Below, piece after piece: positions 29,674 to 40,201 of a DNA stretch of 64,000 bases (positions within the stretch are counted from its first letter, which is position 1; each line of letters starts with the position of its first letter). Source of the stretch: Hyphomicrobium sp. CS1BSMeth3 (GTDB taxonomy: Bacteria; Pseudomonadota; Alphaproteobacteria; Rhizobiales; Hyphomicrobiaceae); NCBI RefSeq assembly GCF_900117415.1, contig NZ_FPEI01000004.1, positions 124,001-188,000 on the forward strand, written 5' to 3'. The position numbers and the translations under genes are program-made. Below the pieces are notes generated by a model that worked only from the letters and a program-made list of their open reading frames with translations, ran no database searches and was not told the origin of the DNA.

Positions 29674-31209
29674 ATGCGGCGCTTAGTTTCCGGTCTTGCA
29701 GCCACAGCTCTCGCCGTCTCCGCCTTTTGGGGACCGCCAGCCCAGGCTGGCAAGGCCAATGACACGCTCGTCTGGGCCACGGACCGCGAGAATCCGATCA
29801 CCGACTCGAGCTATCTCAACACCCGCGAGCTCGTGATCATCGGAACGCTGATCTTCGATCGCCTCGTCCACCTCGACGACAACTACAAGCCCGTGCCGCT
29901 CCTCGCCGAGTCCTGGAAGTGGGAGAACGACACGACGCTCGACCTCGTCATCCGCAAGGGGGTGAAGTTCCACTCGGGCAAGGAGCTCGATGCCGAGGAC
30001 GTCGCCTACACGCTCAACTTCATCGTCGATCCGGCCAACGGCTCGTTCAACCGCTCCTATCTGAGCTGGATCAAAAAGGCGGAGGTGCTCGACAAGCACA
30101 AGGTCCGCCTGACGATGGACAAGCCGTTCCCGACCGCACTCACATTCCTCGCGGGCTCGGGCAACATTCTGCCCAAGGGCCACTACGAGAAGGCACCCGC
30201 GCGGGCCGACGGCAAGAAGGACTTCGGCGCGGTCCCTTCGGACGGCACCGGCCCCTACAAGATCGCCGAGCTGAAGCCCGGCCAGTCGCTCCTGATGGTG
30301 AGGAACGAGGACTACTGGGCCGGCAGCCCCAAGGGCAAACCGCCGATCGGCAAGATCCTCTTCCGCACGATCAAGGACTCGAACACGCGCCTCGCCGAGC
30401 TGATGACCGGCGCGATCGACTGGGTCTGGGATGTGCCGAAGGACGAGGCCGAGCGCCTGCAGCGCGCCCCGAACCTGACGATCGAGAATGCCAAGACGCT
30501 GCGCATCTCGTACCTGACCATGGACGCGACCGGCCGCTCGCCCGACAAGCGCTTCATGGACAAGCGCGTGCGCCAGGCCCTCAATCACGCGATCAATCGC
30601 AAGTCGCTCGTCGACAATCTCGTCGGCGCGCCCTCGCAGGTGATCTACTCGCCCTGCCATCCGGACCAGTTCGGCTGCTCGGAGGACGTGACGAAGTACG
30701 ACTACAATCCTGACAAGGCGAAGAAGCTGCTCGCCGAGGCCGGTCATCCGAACGGCTTCGAGTTCGACCTGCACGCCTATCGCGAGCGGCACATCACCGA
30801 GGCCGTCATCGGCGATCTCGTGCGCGTCGGCCTCAAGCCGCGTCTCGTCTATCTCCAGTACGGCCCGCTCGTTCAGGCCATCCACAAGGGTCAGGCTGCG
30901 GTCATCAACCTGACCTGGGGCTCGAGCTCCATCCCCGATGTCTCCGCCAGCACGGGCCACTTCTTCACGGGCTCGCCCGATGACCTCGCGCAGGACAAGG
31001 AAGTGATCGCGACCATTCAGGCAGCCAATGGCACGATCGATCCGGACAAGCGCGCGGAGCTCTGGCACAAGGCGCTGAAGCGGATCTCGGACGAGGCCTA
31101 CTGGGTGCCGATGTTCACCTACGCCAAGTTCTACGCGTACTCGAAGAACCTCGACTTCAAGGCGACGTCCGACGAGATCCCGCAGTTCTACAAGGCCAAG
31201 TGGAAGTAA
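29674..31209 (+). CDS. ABC transporter substrate-binding protein, family 5 (peptide/nickel type)
   Basis: A protein of 511 residues with a signal peptide ending near AQA-G at residues 25-26 and the SBP_bac_5 domain through most of its length; GVKFHSGKELDAEDVAYTLN and GTGPYKIAELKPGQ are family signatures. It should bind a peptide or similar solute in the periplasm for the DppBC/DppDF-type importer encoded next. AGGAGGG stands 8 bases before the ATG; an upstream extension would destroy the signal peptide. It is the first gene of a seven-gene plus-strand run that includes an M20 peptidase. Confidence 0.93.
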   Translation: MRRLVSGLAATALAVSAFWGPPAQAGKANDTLVWATDRENPITDSSYLNTRELVIIGTLIFDRLVHLDDNYKPVPLLAESWKWENDTTLDLVIRKGVKFHSGKELDAEDVAYTLNFIVDPANGSFNRSYLSWIKKAEVLDKHKVRLTMDKPFPTALTFLAGSGNILPKGHYEKAPARADGKKDFGAVPSDGTGPYKIAELKPGQSLLMVRNEDYWAGSPKGKPPIGKILFRTIKDSNTRLAELMTGAIDWVWDVPKDEAERLQRAPNLTIENAKTLRISYLTMDATGRSPDKRFMDKRVRQALNHAINRKSLVDNLVGAPSQVIYSPCHPDQFGCSEDVTKYDYNPDKAKKLLAEAGHPNGFEFDLHAYRERHITEAVIGDLVRVGLKPRLVYLQYGPLVQAIHKGQAAVINLTWGSSSIPDVSASTGHFFTGSPDDLAQDKEVIATIQAANGTIDPDKRAELWHKALKRISDEAYWVPMFTYAKFYAYSKNLDFKATSDEIPQFYKAKWK

Positions 31210-31343
31210 GGCCCGCACCGGGCTCGCGGCCAGCGCGTGCGCCGGCCGCCCTGCTGCAGTGTCAGCTATGACATCCCGGGCGCCGCCGATCAGATATCGG
31301 CCGCGCCCGGGAAACTTTAGGACCTTCGAGAGCAAACGCGCCC

Positions 31344-32261
31344 ATGGCCATCTACGCGCTCAAACGGCTCGGTGTGGCACTCCTCGTCGCACTGACCGTG
31401 TCGCTGATAACCTTTTCGATGGTCTACATCTCGGGCGACCCCGCGATCACCATCGCGGGCGAGGGCGCGCGCATCGAGGACATCGAGAACATCCGCAAGT
31501 ACTACGGCTTCGATCGCCCGATCTTCATCCAGTACCTCGACTGGCTGTGGCAAGCGATCCACGGCGACCTCGGCCGATCCTACAGCCTGCGGGTGCCGGT
31601 GGCCGATGTGATCTTCGAGCGCCTGCCGACCACCATGCTGCTCGGCGCCTGCGCGATCACGTTCGGGCTCGCGCTTGCAATTCCGCTCGGCGTGCTCGCC
31701 GCCGTCAAGCCGAACAGCATTTTCGACCGCGCGGCGCTGACCATCGCCGTCATCGGACAGGCCATGCCGACCTTCTGGTTCGGCCTCACGCTCATCCTCG
31801 TGTTCGGCGTCATGCTGCGCTGGCTGCCGATCACCGGGCAGGATAGCTGGTGGAACTTCGTCATGCCGGCGATCGCGCTCGGCTACAACGTGGCGCCGGC
31901 CGTGATGCGGCTCACGCGCGCGGGGATGCTGGAGGTGCTCGCCTCCGACTACATCCGCACGGCGCGGGCAAAGGGCCTGCGCCCGATGAAAGTGCTCTTC
32001 AAGCACGCGCTCCGCAATGCGGTGATCCCCGTCGTGGCGCTCGCGGCCGTGCAGTTCGGCTTCATGCTCGGAGGGTCGATCGTGATCGAGACGATCTTCC
32101 AGATCAACGGGCTCGGCTATCTCGCGTGGGAGTCGATCCAGCGCAAGGACCTGCCGATGATGCAGGCAATCGTGCTGATCCTCTCGATCATCTATGTCGT
32201 GATCACGTTCCTTGCGGACATGCTCAATGCCTTCCTCGATCCGCGCATCAGGGTGACCTGA
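31344..32261 (+). CDS. Peptide-type ABC transporter permease, DppB-like
   Basis: A protein of 305 residues with six membrane helices. The N-terminal YALKRLGVALLVALTVSLIT helix is typical of DppB/OppB, and the EAA loop is visible as DYIRTARAKGLRPMKVLFKH near 209-228. It forms the membrane channel with the next permease. It ends one base before that gene's start codon, so the two are translationally linked. Confidence 0.94.
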   Translation: MAIYALKRLGVALLVALTVSLITFSMVYISGDPAITIAGEGARIEDIENIRKYYGFDRPIFIQYLDWLWQAIHGDLGRSYSLRVPVADVIFERLPTTMLLGACAITFGLALAIPLGVLAAVKPNSIFDRAALTIAVIGQAMPTFWFGLTLILVFGVMLRWLPITGQDSWWNFVMPAIALGYNVAPAVMRLTRAGMLEVLASDYIRTARAKGLRPMKVLFKHALRNAVIPVVALAAVQFGFMLGGSIVIETIFQINGLGYLAWESIQRKDLPMMQAIVLILSIIYVVITFLADMLNAFLDPRIRVT

Positions 32262-32262
32262 C

Positions 32263-33198
32263 ATGGCCGAGTCAACCATCGCACGCTCGACACTCGCCCG
32301 CGCCGGCGTCCAGACCGCCGAGGAGATCCTCGCGCCGTCACCGGGCGCCATGATGCGGCGGCGCATCTTTGGTCACTACGGCTTGATGTTCGGCGCCTTC
32401 GTGCTGCTCGTCATCATCGGCATGGCGCTCTTTGCGAACGTCATCTCGCCGCACGATGCCTATGACCAGCAGCTTGGCCGCAAGCTGATCCCGCCCATCT
32501 GGCACGACAGCCCCAAGGCCACCTGGAGCCATCCGCTCGGGACCGACCACCTCGGTCGCGATTACCTCTCGCGCCTCTATCATGGCGCACAGGTCTCGCT
32601 GCTGATCGGCTTCTCCGCGATGATCATCTCCGGCCTCATAGGCACGGTTCTCGGCGTACTGGCCGGCTACTTCGGCGGCCGCGTCGACATGGTGGTGAAC
32701 TTCCTCATCACGACGCGCCTCTCGATGCCCGTGATCCTGGTCGCGCTCGCGGTCGTCAGCATCATCGGATCATCGCTGACCGTGGTCATATGGGTGCTCG
32801 GACTGCTGATCTGGGACCGCTTTGCCGTGGTCATGCGATCGGCGACGCAACAAGTGCGTTCGCTCGAGTTCGTCACGGCGGCTGAGGCGCTCGGCTGCTC
32901 GCACACGCGCATCCTGCTGACCGAGATCGCGCCCAATGTGATGAACCATCTGATCGTCGTCGCGACGCTCGAGATGGCGCACGCGATCCTGCTCGAGGCG
33001 GCGCTCTCGTTCCTCGGCCTCGGTGTGCAGCCGCCGACACCGTCGTGGGGTCTCATGATCTCCGAGGCCAAGGGCCTCATGTACTTCGACCCCTGGCTGA
33101 TCGCGATCCCCGGCGTGGCGCTTTTCATGCTCGTGCTGTCGATCAATCTCGTCGGCGACGGCCTCAGAGACGTCACGGCGCCAGAAAATCGCAGCTAG
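32263..33198 (+). CDS. Peptide-type ABC transporter permease, DppC-like
   Basis: A protein of 311 residues with an N-terminal OppC_N segment, then the signature DHLGRDYLSRLYHGAQVSLL of DppC/OppC proteins (about 89-108) and the transport permease domain. The EAA-type loop is EFVTAAEALGCSHTRILLTE near 202-221. It pairs with the DppB-like permease. The ATPase gene follows after 48 bases. Confidence 0.94.
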   Translation: MAESTIARSTLARAGVQTAEEILAPSPGAMMRRRIFGHYGLMFGAFVLLVIIGMALFANVISPHDAYDQQLGRKLIPPIWHDSPKATWSHPLGTDHLGRDYLSRLYHGAQVSLLIGFSAMIISGLIGTVLGVLAGYFGGRVDMVVNFLITTRLSMPVILVALAVVSIIGSSLTVVIWVLGLLIWDRFAVVMRSATQQVRSLEFVTAAEALGCSHTRILLTEIAPNVMNHLIVVATLEMAHAILLEAALSFLGLGVQPPTPSWGLMISEAKGLMYFDPWLIAIPGVALFMLVLSINLVGDGLRDVTAPENRS

Positions 33199-33246
33199 AA
33201 CCGCAGCTAAGTCGCTATCAAGACCTGAGAAGAATCTGGGAGGCCA

Positions 33247-34259
33247 ATGAGCGACCGCATCCTGACCGTCGAGGGGCTCGAAGTTTCCCTGCCGGTGCCC
33301 TCCGGAACGTTGAATGCCGTGCACGGCGTGAGTTTTCACGTCGACCGCGGCGAGACCGTCTGCATCGTCGGCGAGTCCGGCTGCGGCAAGTCGCTGACGG
33401 CCCTCTCGATCATGGACCTGCTGCCGAAGCGTGCGCGGCGCGCGGCGCGCGAGCTCACGCTCCTTGGCGAGCCCATTGTCGGCGTATCCGAGACGACCAT
33501 GGCCGATCTGCGCGGCAACCGCATGGCCATGATCTTCCAGGAGCCGATGACGTCGCTCAATCCGGCCTACACGATCGGCAACCAGCTCGAGGAGGCCCTG
33601 CTGCGCCACCGCAAGGTGCCGCGGGCCAAAGCGCGCGAACGCGCCATCCACCTCCTCGAACGCGTCGGCATCACTGCGGCGGAGCAGCGCCTGCGCCAAT
33701 ATCCGCACCAGCTCTCGGGCGGCCTGCGCCAGCGCGTCATGATCGCCATGGCGCTGATGACCGGACCGGATCTCATCATCGCCGACGAGCCGACGACAGC
33801 ACTCGACGTCACGATCCAGGCGCAGATCCTTCATCTGCTCGCCGAGCTGCAGCGCGAGTTCCATATGGGGCTCGTGCTCATCACGCACGATCTCGGCGTC
33901 GTCGCCCGCATCGCGACCCGCGTCGTCGTCATGTACGCGGGCCAGGTCGTCGAGACGGGCACGGCTGCGGAAGTGTTCGGCGCGCCGCGTCATCCCTACA
34001 CGCGCGGCCTGCTCGATTGCATTCCCATTCCCGGCAAGACCAAGCGCGGTGAGCGTCTCGGCACGATCCCTGGCATGGTGCCATCCCTCGTCGGCCAGAT
34101 ACAGGGCTGCCACTTCGCCGGTCGCTGCAACTACGTGATCGATGAATGCCGCGCTGCGCCCATTCCGCTCGAAGCAACGCCCGACGGCGGGCACGAAGTC
34201 CGCTGCATCCGCGCCGACGAGCTGATGCGCGGCGGCTTTCAGCCTGCGGAGAGCGTGGC

Positions 34260-34263
<4 letters not shown>
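33247..34263 (+). CDS. Peptide-type ABC transporter ATP-binding protein, DppD-like
   Basis: An ABC ATPase of 338 residues with Walker A GESGCGKS (42-49), signature LSGGLRQRVMIAMAL, Walker B IIADEPTTALD, and the C-terminal oligopeptide domain with a CHFAGRCNYVIDEC Cys cluster, common to DppD/OppD proteins. It supplies energy for uptake with its partner ATPase, whose ATG overlaps its stop codon by 4 bases (ATGA). Confidence 0.95.
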
Positions 34264-35287
<1,024 letters not shown>

Positions 35288-35291
<4 letters not shown>

Positions 35292-36712
35292 GTGGGAGCC
35301 GCACCGGCGCCATCGCCCGCGCCGAGCAATATGTCGATAGCGGCACGTTCGAGCGCGAGCTCGCCGACCGCGTTGCCGTGCGCACGGAGAGCCAGAAGTT
35401 CCCCGATCCCAAGGCGATCGCGGAGTGCCACCGCTATCTCAACGAGCACATGAAGCCGGCCTTCGAGGCCATGGGCTTCACCATCAAGACGTATGAGAAC
35501 CCGTTCAACGGCCAGGGGCCCGTGCTGCTGGCGACGCGCATCGAGGATCCTGCCCTGCCGACCGTGCTCGGCTATGGCCATGGCGATGTCGTGCACGGCA
35601 TGGACGAGCGCTGGACCAAGGGCAAGGGCCCGTGGATCACGGCGCGCGACGGCGATCGCCTCTACGGACGCGGCACCGCCGACAACAAGGGCCAGCACAC
35701 GCTGAACATGGCGGCGCTCTCTGCCGTCATGGCCGAGCGCGGCGGCAAGCTCGGCTTCAATGCCAAGTTCATGATCGAGACGGGTGAGGAAGCGGGCTCC
35801 AAGGGTCTCAAGGAGCTCGTGCGCGCGAACAAGGCGGACTTCGCGGCCGATGTGCTGATCGCATCGGACGGCCCGCGCGTACGCCAGGACCGCCCGACCA
35901 TCTCGCTCGGCTGTCGCGGTGCGCTGAACTTCGACCTCGTCGTGGACCTGCGCGAAGGCGGGCACCATTCGGGCAACTGGGGCGGGCTCATTGCCAATCC
36001 CGGCTTCATTCTCGCGCACGCGCTGGCGTCCATCGTCGGACCGAAGGGCGAGCTGCTCGTCGAGGCGCTGAAGGCACCGCCGATGTCGCGGGCCGTCAAG
36101 GACGTGCTTGCCGATGTCGAGATCGACGGCGGCGACAAAGGCCCCAAGGTCGACGCGTGGTGGGGCGAGCCGGAGCTGCGCCCCGCCGAGCGCGTGTATG
36201 CCGCGAACACGTTCAACATCCTGGCCTTCACGACCGGCACGCCTGAGAAGCCGGTGAATGCCATTCCGCCGAAGGCCGTCGCCAACTGTCAGCTCCGCTT
36301 CGTCGCCGGCACGAATATCGAGCAGATCATTCCCGCCGTGCAGGCGCATCTCGCCGCGAAGGGGCACACGCTCGTCAAGGTCGTGCCGCCGCCGGCTGCC
36401 AACGATGGCGGGTTTGCTGCGACACGCACGGAACCCGATCATCCCTGGGCCGCATTCACGACCAGCTCGGCGCAGCGCTCGACGAACGTGAAGCCCGCGA
36501 TCATCCCGTCGACCGGCGGCTCGATCTGCAACGACATCTTCACGGATGATCTCGGAATGCCGACGATCTGGATCCCGCACTCCTATGCCGCGTGCTCGCA
36601 GCACTGGCCCGACGAGCACATCCTGATGCCGCTCTCGCGGAGTGCCATCCAGCTCATGGCGGGTCTCTATTGGGACATTGGCGAGGGCAAGGGCGTGCCC
36701 AAGAGCAGCTAA
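35288..36712 (+). CDS. M20 family metallopeptidase (ArgE/DapE/carnosinase-like)
   Basis: A protein of 474 residues with the M20 metal motifs: GYGHGD with His98 and Asp100, GRGTADNKGQ with bridging Asp132, ETGEEAGSKGL with the catalytic and metal glutamates near 167-168, and a dimerisation domain in the middle. No signal peptide, so cytoplasmic. It overlaps the DppF-like gene by 4 bases. Its position suggests that the imported peptide, acylated amino acid or similar amide is hydrolysed on entry (inference). Confidence 0.92.
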
Positions 36713-36722
36713 GCCGACCATC

Positions 36723-37799
36723 ATGATCCGCGCTGCGCTCGCCGCTGTTGTCCTTGCCGGACATCTCGTGGCCTTGCCTCTTGGCGAGCTGCGGGCACAA
36801 ACCTCCTGCCCGGCGCCTGCAATCGCGCTCTCTCCCGCCGAGCTGTGGGATGCGAAGCGCGGCGCGCATCCGCTCGTCGGCGCCATCTTGAAGGGCACCG
36901 AACTGCTGGCCACGAGCGCGGGCGCAGAGTGTGCCGCTGCGCCCATGGAGCAGCTGCGCCGGGCTCTGAAGACGCACCTCGAAGATGGCGGAATCGTCCT
37001 GCTCGGCGAAGTGCACGACAATGGCGCGCAGCACGCGCTCCGCGCCGCACTGCTGCGGGCCCTGGTCACCGATCTCGCCGAAGGCAAGAAGCAGCGTCCG
37101 CCCGCGCTCGTCTTCGAGCATCTCCGCGCTGATCAGACGGCAGCTCTCGAGGCTCGGCGGGAACCAACGCCTGCCGGCGCGCGCGATTTGCTCGAGCGCC
37201 TCGATTGGAAGAACAGCGGCTGGCCCGCCGCGGAGCTCTTCCTTCCGATCTTCGAAGTTGCAGTTACCCACGCCCTGCCGATCCTGCCGGGTCATCCGAC
37301 GCGGGCCGAAGTGCGGGACGTTGCGCGGCGTGGGCTCGATGCCCTTCCCGCCGATACGGTCTCCCGCCTCGGCCTCGACGTGCCGCTGCCCGAAGCCCTT
37401 CAGAATGCTCTGCTCGACGAGCTCGAAGCCTCTCACTGTGGGCTCATGCCGCGCACGGCCTTCACGAACATGGCGCTCGCACAGCGCTATCGCGATGCGC
37501 ACATGGCGGCGGCCCTGGCAGAGGCCGCCAAAACGCACGGCTCGGTGATCCTGTTTGCCGGCAATGGCCATGTACGTTCGGATCGCGCCGTGCCGTGGGA
37601 TCTCGCGCGCATCGCGCCCGAGCGCAAAGTGCTAACTGTCATGCTGATGGAAGTCAGGGACGGCAGCACTGATGCCGCGAGCTACCTGGAGCGTGATCCT
37701 CAGGGGAAGCCTGCCGCGGACTTCACCGTCCTGACGCCGCGCACCGAACGCCCCGATCCCTGCGAGGCCATGCGCGCGCGCTTCAAGAAGCCAGGATAA
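36723..37799 (+). CDS. Exported ChaN-like protein (haem-binding uptake / Tiki superfamily)
   Basis: A protein of 358 residues with a signal peptide (cleavage near LRA-Q, 24-26), so periplasmic. It carries GGIVLLGEVHDNGAQH at about 89-104, matching the conserved GExHxN of the ChaN/Tiki superfamily, and a C-terminal AGNGHVRSDRAVPW motif that is also conserved there. Related proteins include the iron-regulated lipoprotein ChaN and Tiki-like proteases; the activity here is unknown. It begins 10 bases after the M20 gene and is probably the last gene of the importer operon. Confidence 0.8.
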   Translation: MIRAALAAVVLAGHLVALPLGELRAQTSCPAPAIALSPAELWDAKRGAHPLVGAILKGTELLATSAGAECAAAPMEQLRRALKTHLEDGGIVLLGEVHDNGAQHALRAALLRALVTDLAEGKKQRPPALVFEHLRADQTAALEARREPTPAGARDLLERLDWKNSGWPAAELFLPIFEVAVTHALPILPGHPTRAEVRDVARRGLDALPADTVSRLGLDVPLPEALQNALLDELEASHCGLMPRTAFTNMALAQRYRDAHMAAALAEAAKTHGSVILFAGNGHVRSDRAVPWDLARIAPERKVLTVMLMEVRDGSTDAASYLERDPQGKPAADFTVLTPRTERPDPCEAMRARFKKPG

Positions 37800-37820
37800 A
37801 GCGGCGCGACCGCCGTCGGC

Positions 37821-38672
37821 TCACGCGAGCCAGCGCTTGCGCCGCTTGTAGTGCTTCACATCGCGGAAAGAGGCGCGCTCGCCGCCGGCCACGCCGAGAT
37901 AGAACTCGGCGACGTCCGCGTTCTCGCGCAGCGCCTTCGCCTCGCCGTCGAGGACGACACGGCCCGTCTCCAGGATGTAGCCGTAGTTCGCGTACTTGAG
38001 CGCCATGTTCGTGTTCTGCTCGGCGAGCAGCACCGACACGCCCTGCTCCTGGTTGATGCGCTTGGTGATCTCGAAGATCTGCTCGACGAGCTGTGGCGCA
38101 AGACCCATGGAAGGCTCATCGAGGAGCATCATGCGCGGCCGGCTCATGAGCGCGCGGCCGATGGCCGTCATCTGCTGCTCGCCACCGGAAATGTAGCCGG
38201 CGAGGCTCTGGCGCCGCTCCTTGAGGCGCGGGAAATAGCTGTAGATCATCTCGAGGTCCTGGCGGACGGCGGCGCCGCCATCGCGCCGTGTGTAGGCCCC
38301 GGTCAGCAGATTTTCCTCGACGGTGAGGTGGCCGAAGCAGTGGCGCCCCTCCATGACATGGACGAGGCCGCGCCGGACCATGGCATTGGGCGTCAGGCCG
38401 TCGACGCGCTCGCCTTGAAACTCGATCGCACCCTTGGTGACCTCGCCGCGCTCAGACTGCAGGAGGTTCGAGATGGCCTTGAGCGTCGTGGATTTTCCGG
38501 CGCCGTTGGCACCGAGCAGCGCAACGATGCCGCCCGTCGGCACTTCGAGCGACACGCCCTTGAGCACGAGAATGACGTGGTCGTAGATGACCTCGATGTT
38601 CTTGATGCTCAGAATGGCGGGCGCCGCGGCCGTGGCAGCGGACGGAGCGGCAGGGGCGGCAGATACAGTCAC
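37821..38672 (-). CDS. Liv-type ABC transporter ATP-binding protein, LivF-like
   Basis: A protein of 283 residues with an Ala/Pro-rich N-terminal extension (about 1-18), Walker A GANGAGKS (54-61), Walker B MMLLDEPSMGLAP and the LivF-specific tail. The start is GTG at 38672. The last residues are basic (HYKRRKRWLA). It is last in the minus-strand operon that starts with the acyl-CoA synthetase and is separated from the substrate-binding protein gene by a stem-loop. Confidence 0.92.
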   Translation of the reverse strand: MTVSAAPAAPSAATAAAPAILSIKNIEVIYDHVILVLKGVSLEVPTGGIVALLGANGAGKSTTLKAISNLLQSERGEVTKGAIEFQGERVDGLTPNAMVRRGLVHVMEGRHCFGHLTVEENLLTGAYTRRDGGAAVRQDLEMIYSYFPRLKERRQSLAGYISGGEQQMTAIGRALMSRPRMMLLDEPSMGLAPQLVEQIFEITKRINQEQGVSVLLAEQNTNMALKYANYGYILETGRVVLDGEAKALRENADVAEFYLGVAGGERASFRDVKHYKRRKRWLA

Positions 38673-38707
38673 GCGGGCGTGCTCCGGTTGGCTCGGCTCG
38701 TGGTGTG

Positions 38708-38731
38708 AATGAGGCGGCGAACCGCCTCATT
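38708..38731 (-). repeat. Intercistronic stem-loop between the binding-protein and LivF-like genes
   Basis: A perfect inverted repeat: AATGAGGCGG at 38708-38717 and CCGCCTCATT at 38722-38731, giving a 10-bp stem with a 4-base loop that reads UUCG in the minus-strand transcript. It follows the binding-protein stop codon and lacks a T-run on the minus strand. A stem here could protect the 3' end of the abundant binding-protein mRNA or partly stop transcription before the ATPase gene (inference). Confidence 0.65.
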
Positions 38732-38756
38732 CTTTGATGTTCGATGCGCTCGGCGC

Positions 38757-40091
38757 TTACTTCTCCTTGGAGCAGTCGCGCGGCGTGATCTTCTTCTCCG
38801 CGGCGTACTTCGCGGAGTACTCAGCCACCATCGGATCGAGGATCTTGCGATCGGCTGTGTAGAAGTCGGAGATAATCTTCCACTCCTTGCCATCCCACTG
38901 ATGGACGCGGCCCTGGTCGGCACCCTGGTGATCCTCGCAGGAGAACTTGATGGGCGCCAGCATGCCCTCGAAGCCGAGCTCCTTGATGCGCGCGGCCGTG
39001 AGGTTGAGGTTTTCGAAGCCCCAGCGCACTTCCTCGCCCGTCAGAGGCTTCTTGCCGAACTTGGCCTGCGCGGTGCGGATGGCCTCGGTGCCGATCAGCG
39101 AGTCGATCAGGCCACGGTTGTAGAGCACCTGACCGAAGGTATCCTTGCCGACGCCCTGACCCTTGGCATAGACGTTCTTCTCGATGTCGGCATGGACGGC
39201 GAACTGGCCCGCACCATGCTGAAGCATCAGCGCCTTGTAGCCCTTGGCCTGATCACCAGCCGGAATAACATCCGGTTCCGCGCCCGACCACCACACGCCG
39301 ATGATCTTGTCACGCGGGTAGGCGACGGCGGCGGCTTCCTTGATCGAGGTGGAGTTCATCACGCCCCAGCCCCAGAGCAGCACGTAGTCAGGACGATCCT
39401 GGCGGATGGCCAGCCACTGCGACTTCTGCTCGACGCCCGGATGCGTGACCGGGATGGCCTTGAAGTTGAAACCGTTGAGCTTGGCACGCACCTCGAGCGC
39501 CGCGATCGGCTCCTTGCCGTAGGGACTGTCGTGATAGACGAGGCTGATCTTCTTGCCCTTGAGCTTGTCGAAGCCACCGAGCTCCTTGGCAATGTGCTGG
39601 ATCGCGATGTCGGCCGCCGTCCAATAGCTGCCGACGGCAATGAAATTCCAGGCAAAGACAGCGCCATTGCGACTCTCCGAGCGGCCATAGCCGGTCGTCA
39701 GCAGCGGGATCTTGTCGCCCGGCGCCTTCTCGGTCAGCGCGAAGGTGATACCCGTCGAGAGCGGTGAGAAGTACGCGGCGCCCGTCGGGCCCTTGCCCTT
39801 CAGGCGCTCGTAGCATTCCACGCCCTTGTCGGTCGCATAGCCCGTCTCGCACTCTTCCATGACGAGCTTGATGCCATTGATGCCGCCGTCGCGCTCGTTG
39901 AGCATGGTGATGTAGTCGGCAGCGCCGTTGGCGAACGGGATGCCGTTCGGCGCATAGGCACCCGTCCGGTAGACGAGGCGCGGGATGAACTGCTCGTTCT
40001 GCGCCATGGCCGGGCCGGCGGAGAGCATGATGCCGGCCCCTGAGAGCACGGCGCTGGCCGCTGTCGCAAATGCCAAAGTCTTTCGCAGCAT
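38757..40091 (-). CDS. Liv-type ABC transporter substrate-binding protein
   Basis: A protein of 444 residues with a signal peptide ending near AMA-Q (28-31) and a Peripla_BP_6 (LivK-type) domain. AGGAGGA stands 6 bases upstream of the ATG. It begins FIPRLVYRTGAYAPNG, a variant found in binding proteins from operons with acyl-CoA synthetases rather than classic leucine-binding proteins. It contains four Cys residues after the signal peptide, two of them close together in EECETGYATDKGVECYE. A short GC-rich stem (40109-40124) lies just before the binding site. The likely solute is an organic acid rather than an amino acid (inference). Confidence 0.9.
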   Translation of the reverse strand: MLRKTLAFATAASAVLSGAGIMLSAGPAMAQNEQFIPRLVYRTGAYAPNGIPFANGAADYITMLNERDGGINGIKLVMEECETGYATDKGVECYERLKGKGPTGAAYFSPLSTGITFALTEKAPGDKIPLLTTGYGRSESRNGAVFAWNFIAVGSYWTAADIAIQHIAKELGGFDKLKGKKISLVYHDSPYGKEPIAALEVRAKLNGFNFKAIPVTHPGVEQKSQWLAIRQDRPDYVLLWGWGVMNSTSIKEAAAVAYPRDKIIGVWWSGAEPDVIPAGDQAKGYKALMLQHGAGQFAVHADIEKNVYAKGQGVGKDTFGQVLYNRGLIDSLIGTEAIRTAQAKFGKKPLTGEEVRWGFENLNLTAARIKELGFEGMLAPIKFSCEDHQGADQGRVHQWDGKEWKIISDFYTADRKILDPMVAEYSAKYAAEKKITPRDCSKEK

Positions 40092-40201
40092 TACTTCCTC
40101 CTCCACACGCCGGCAGATGCCGGCTTTTCGCGGGTGCTTCTTGTTCTTCGCCCGGCTCGCCGCACCACTTCGCGAACCAGCATCAGCTCCGACGTATGGC
40201 C

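Noticed and set aside
29683-31335. 550-codon minus-strand open frame opposite the substrate-binding protein gene
   Set aside because: Composition is that of an antisense shadow; the plus-strand gene has a signal peptide and SBP signatures.
40109-40124. GCCGGC inverted repeat followed by TTTT, considered as a plus-strand terminator
   Set aside because: No plus-strand gene ends there; it lies in the minus-strand leader of the binding-protein gene.
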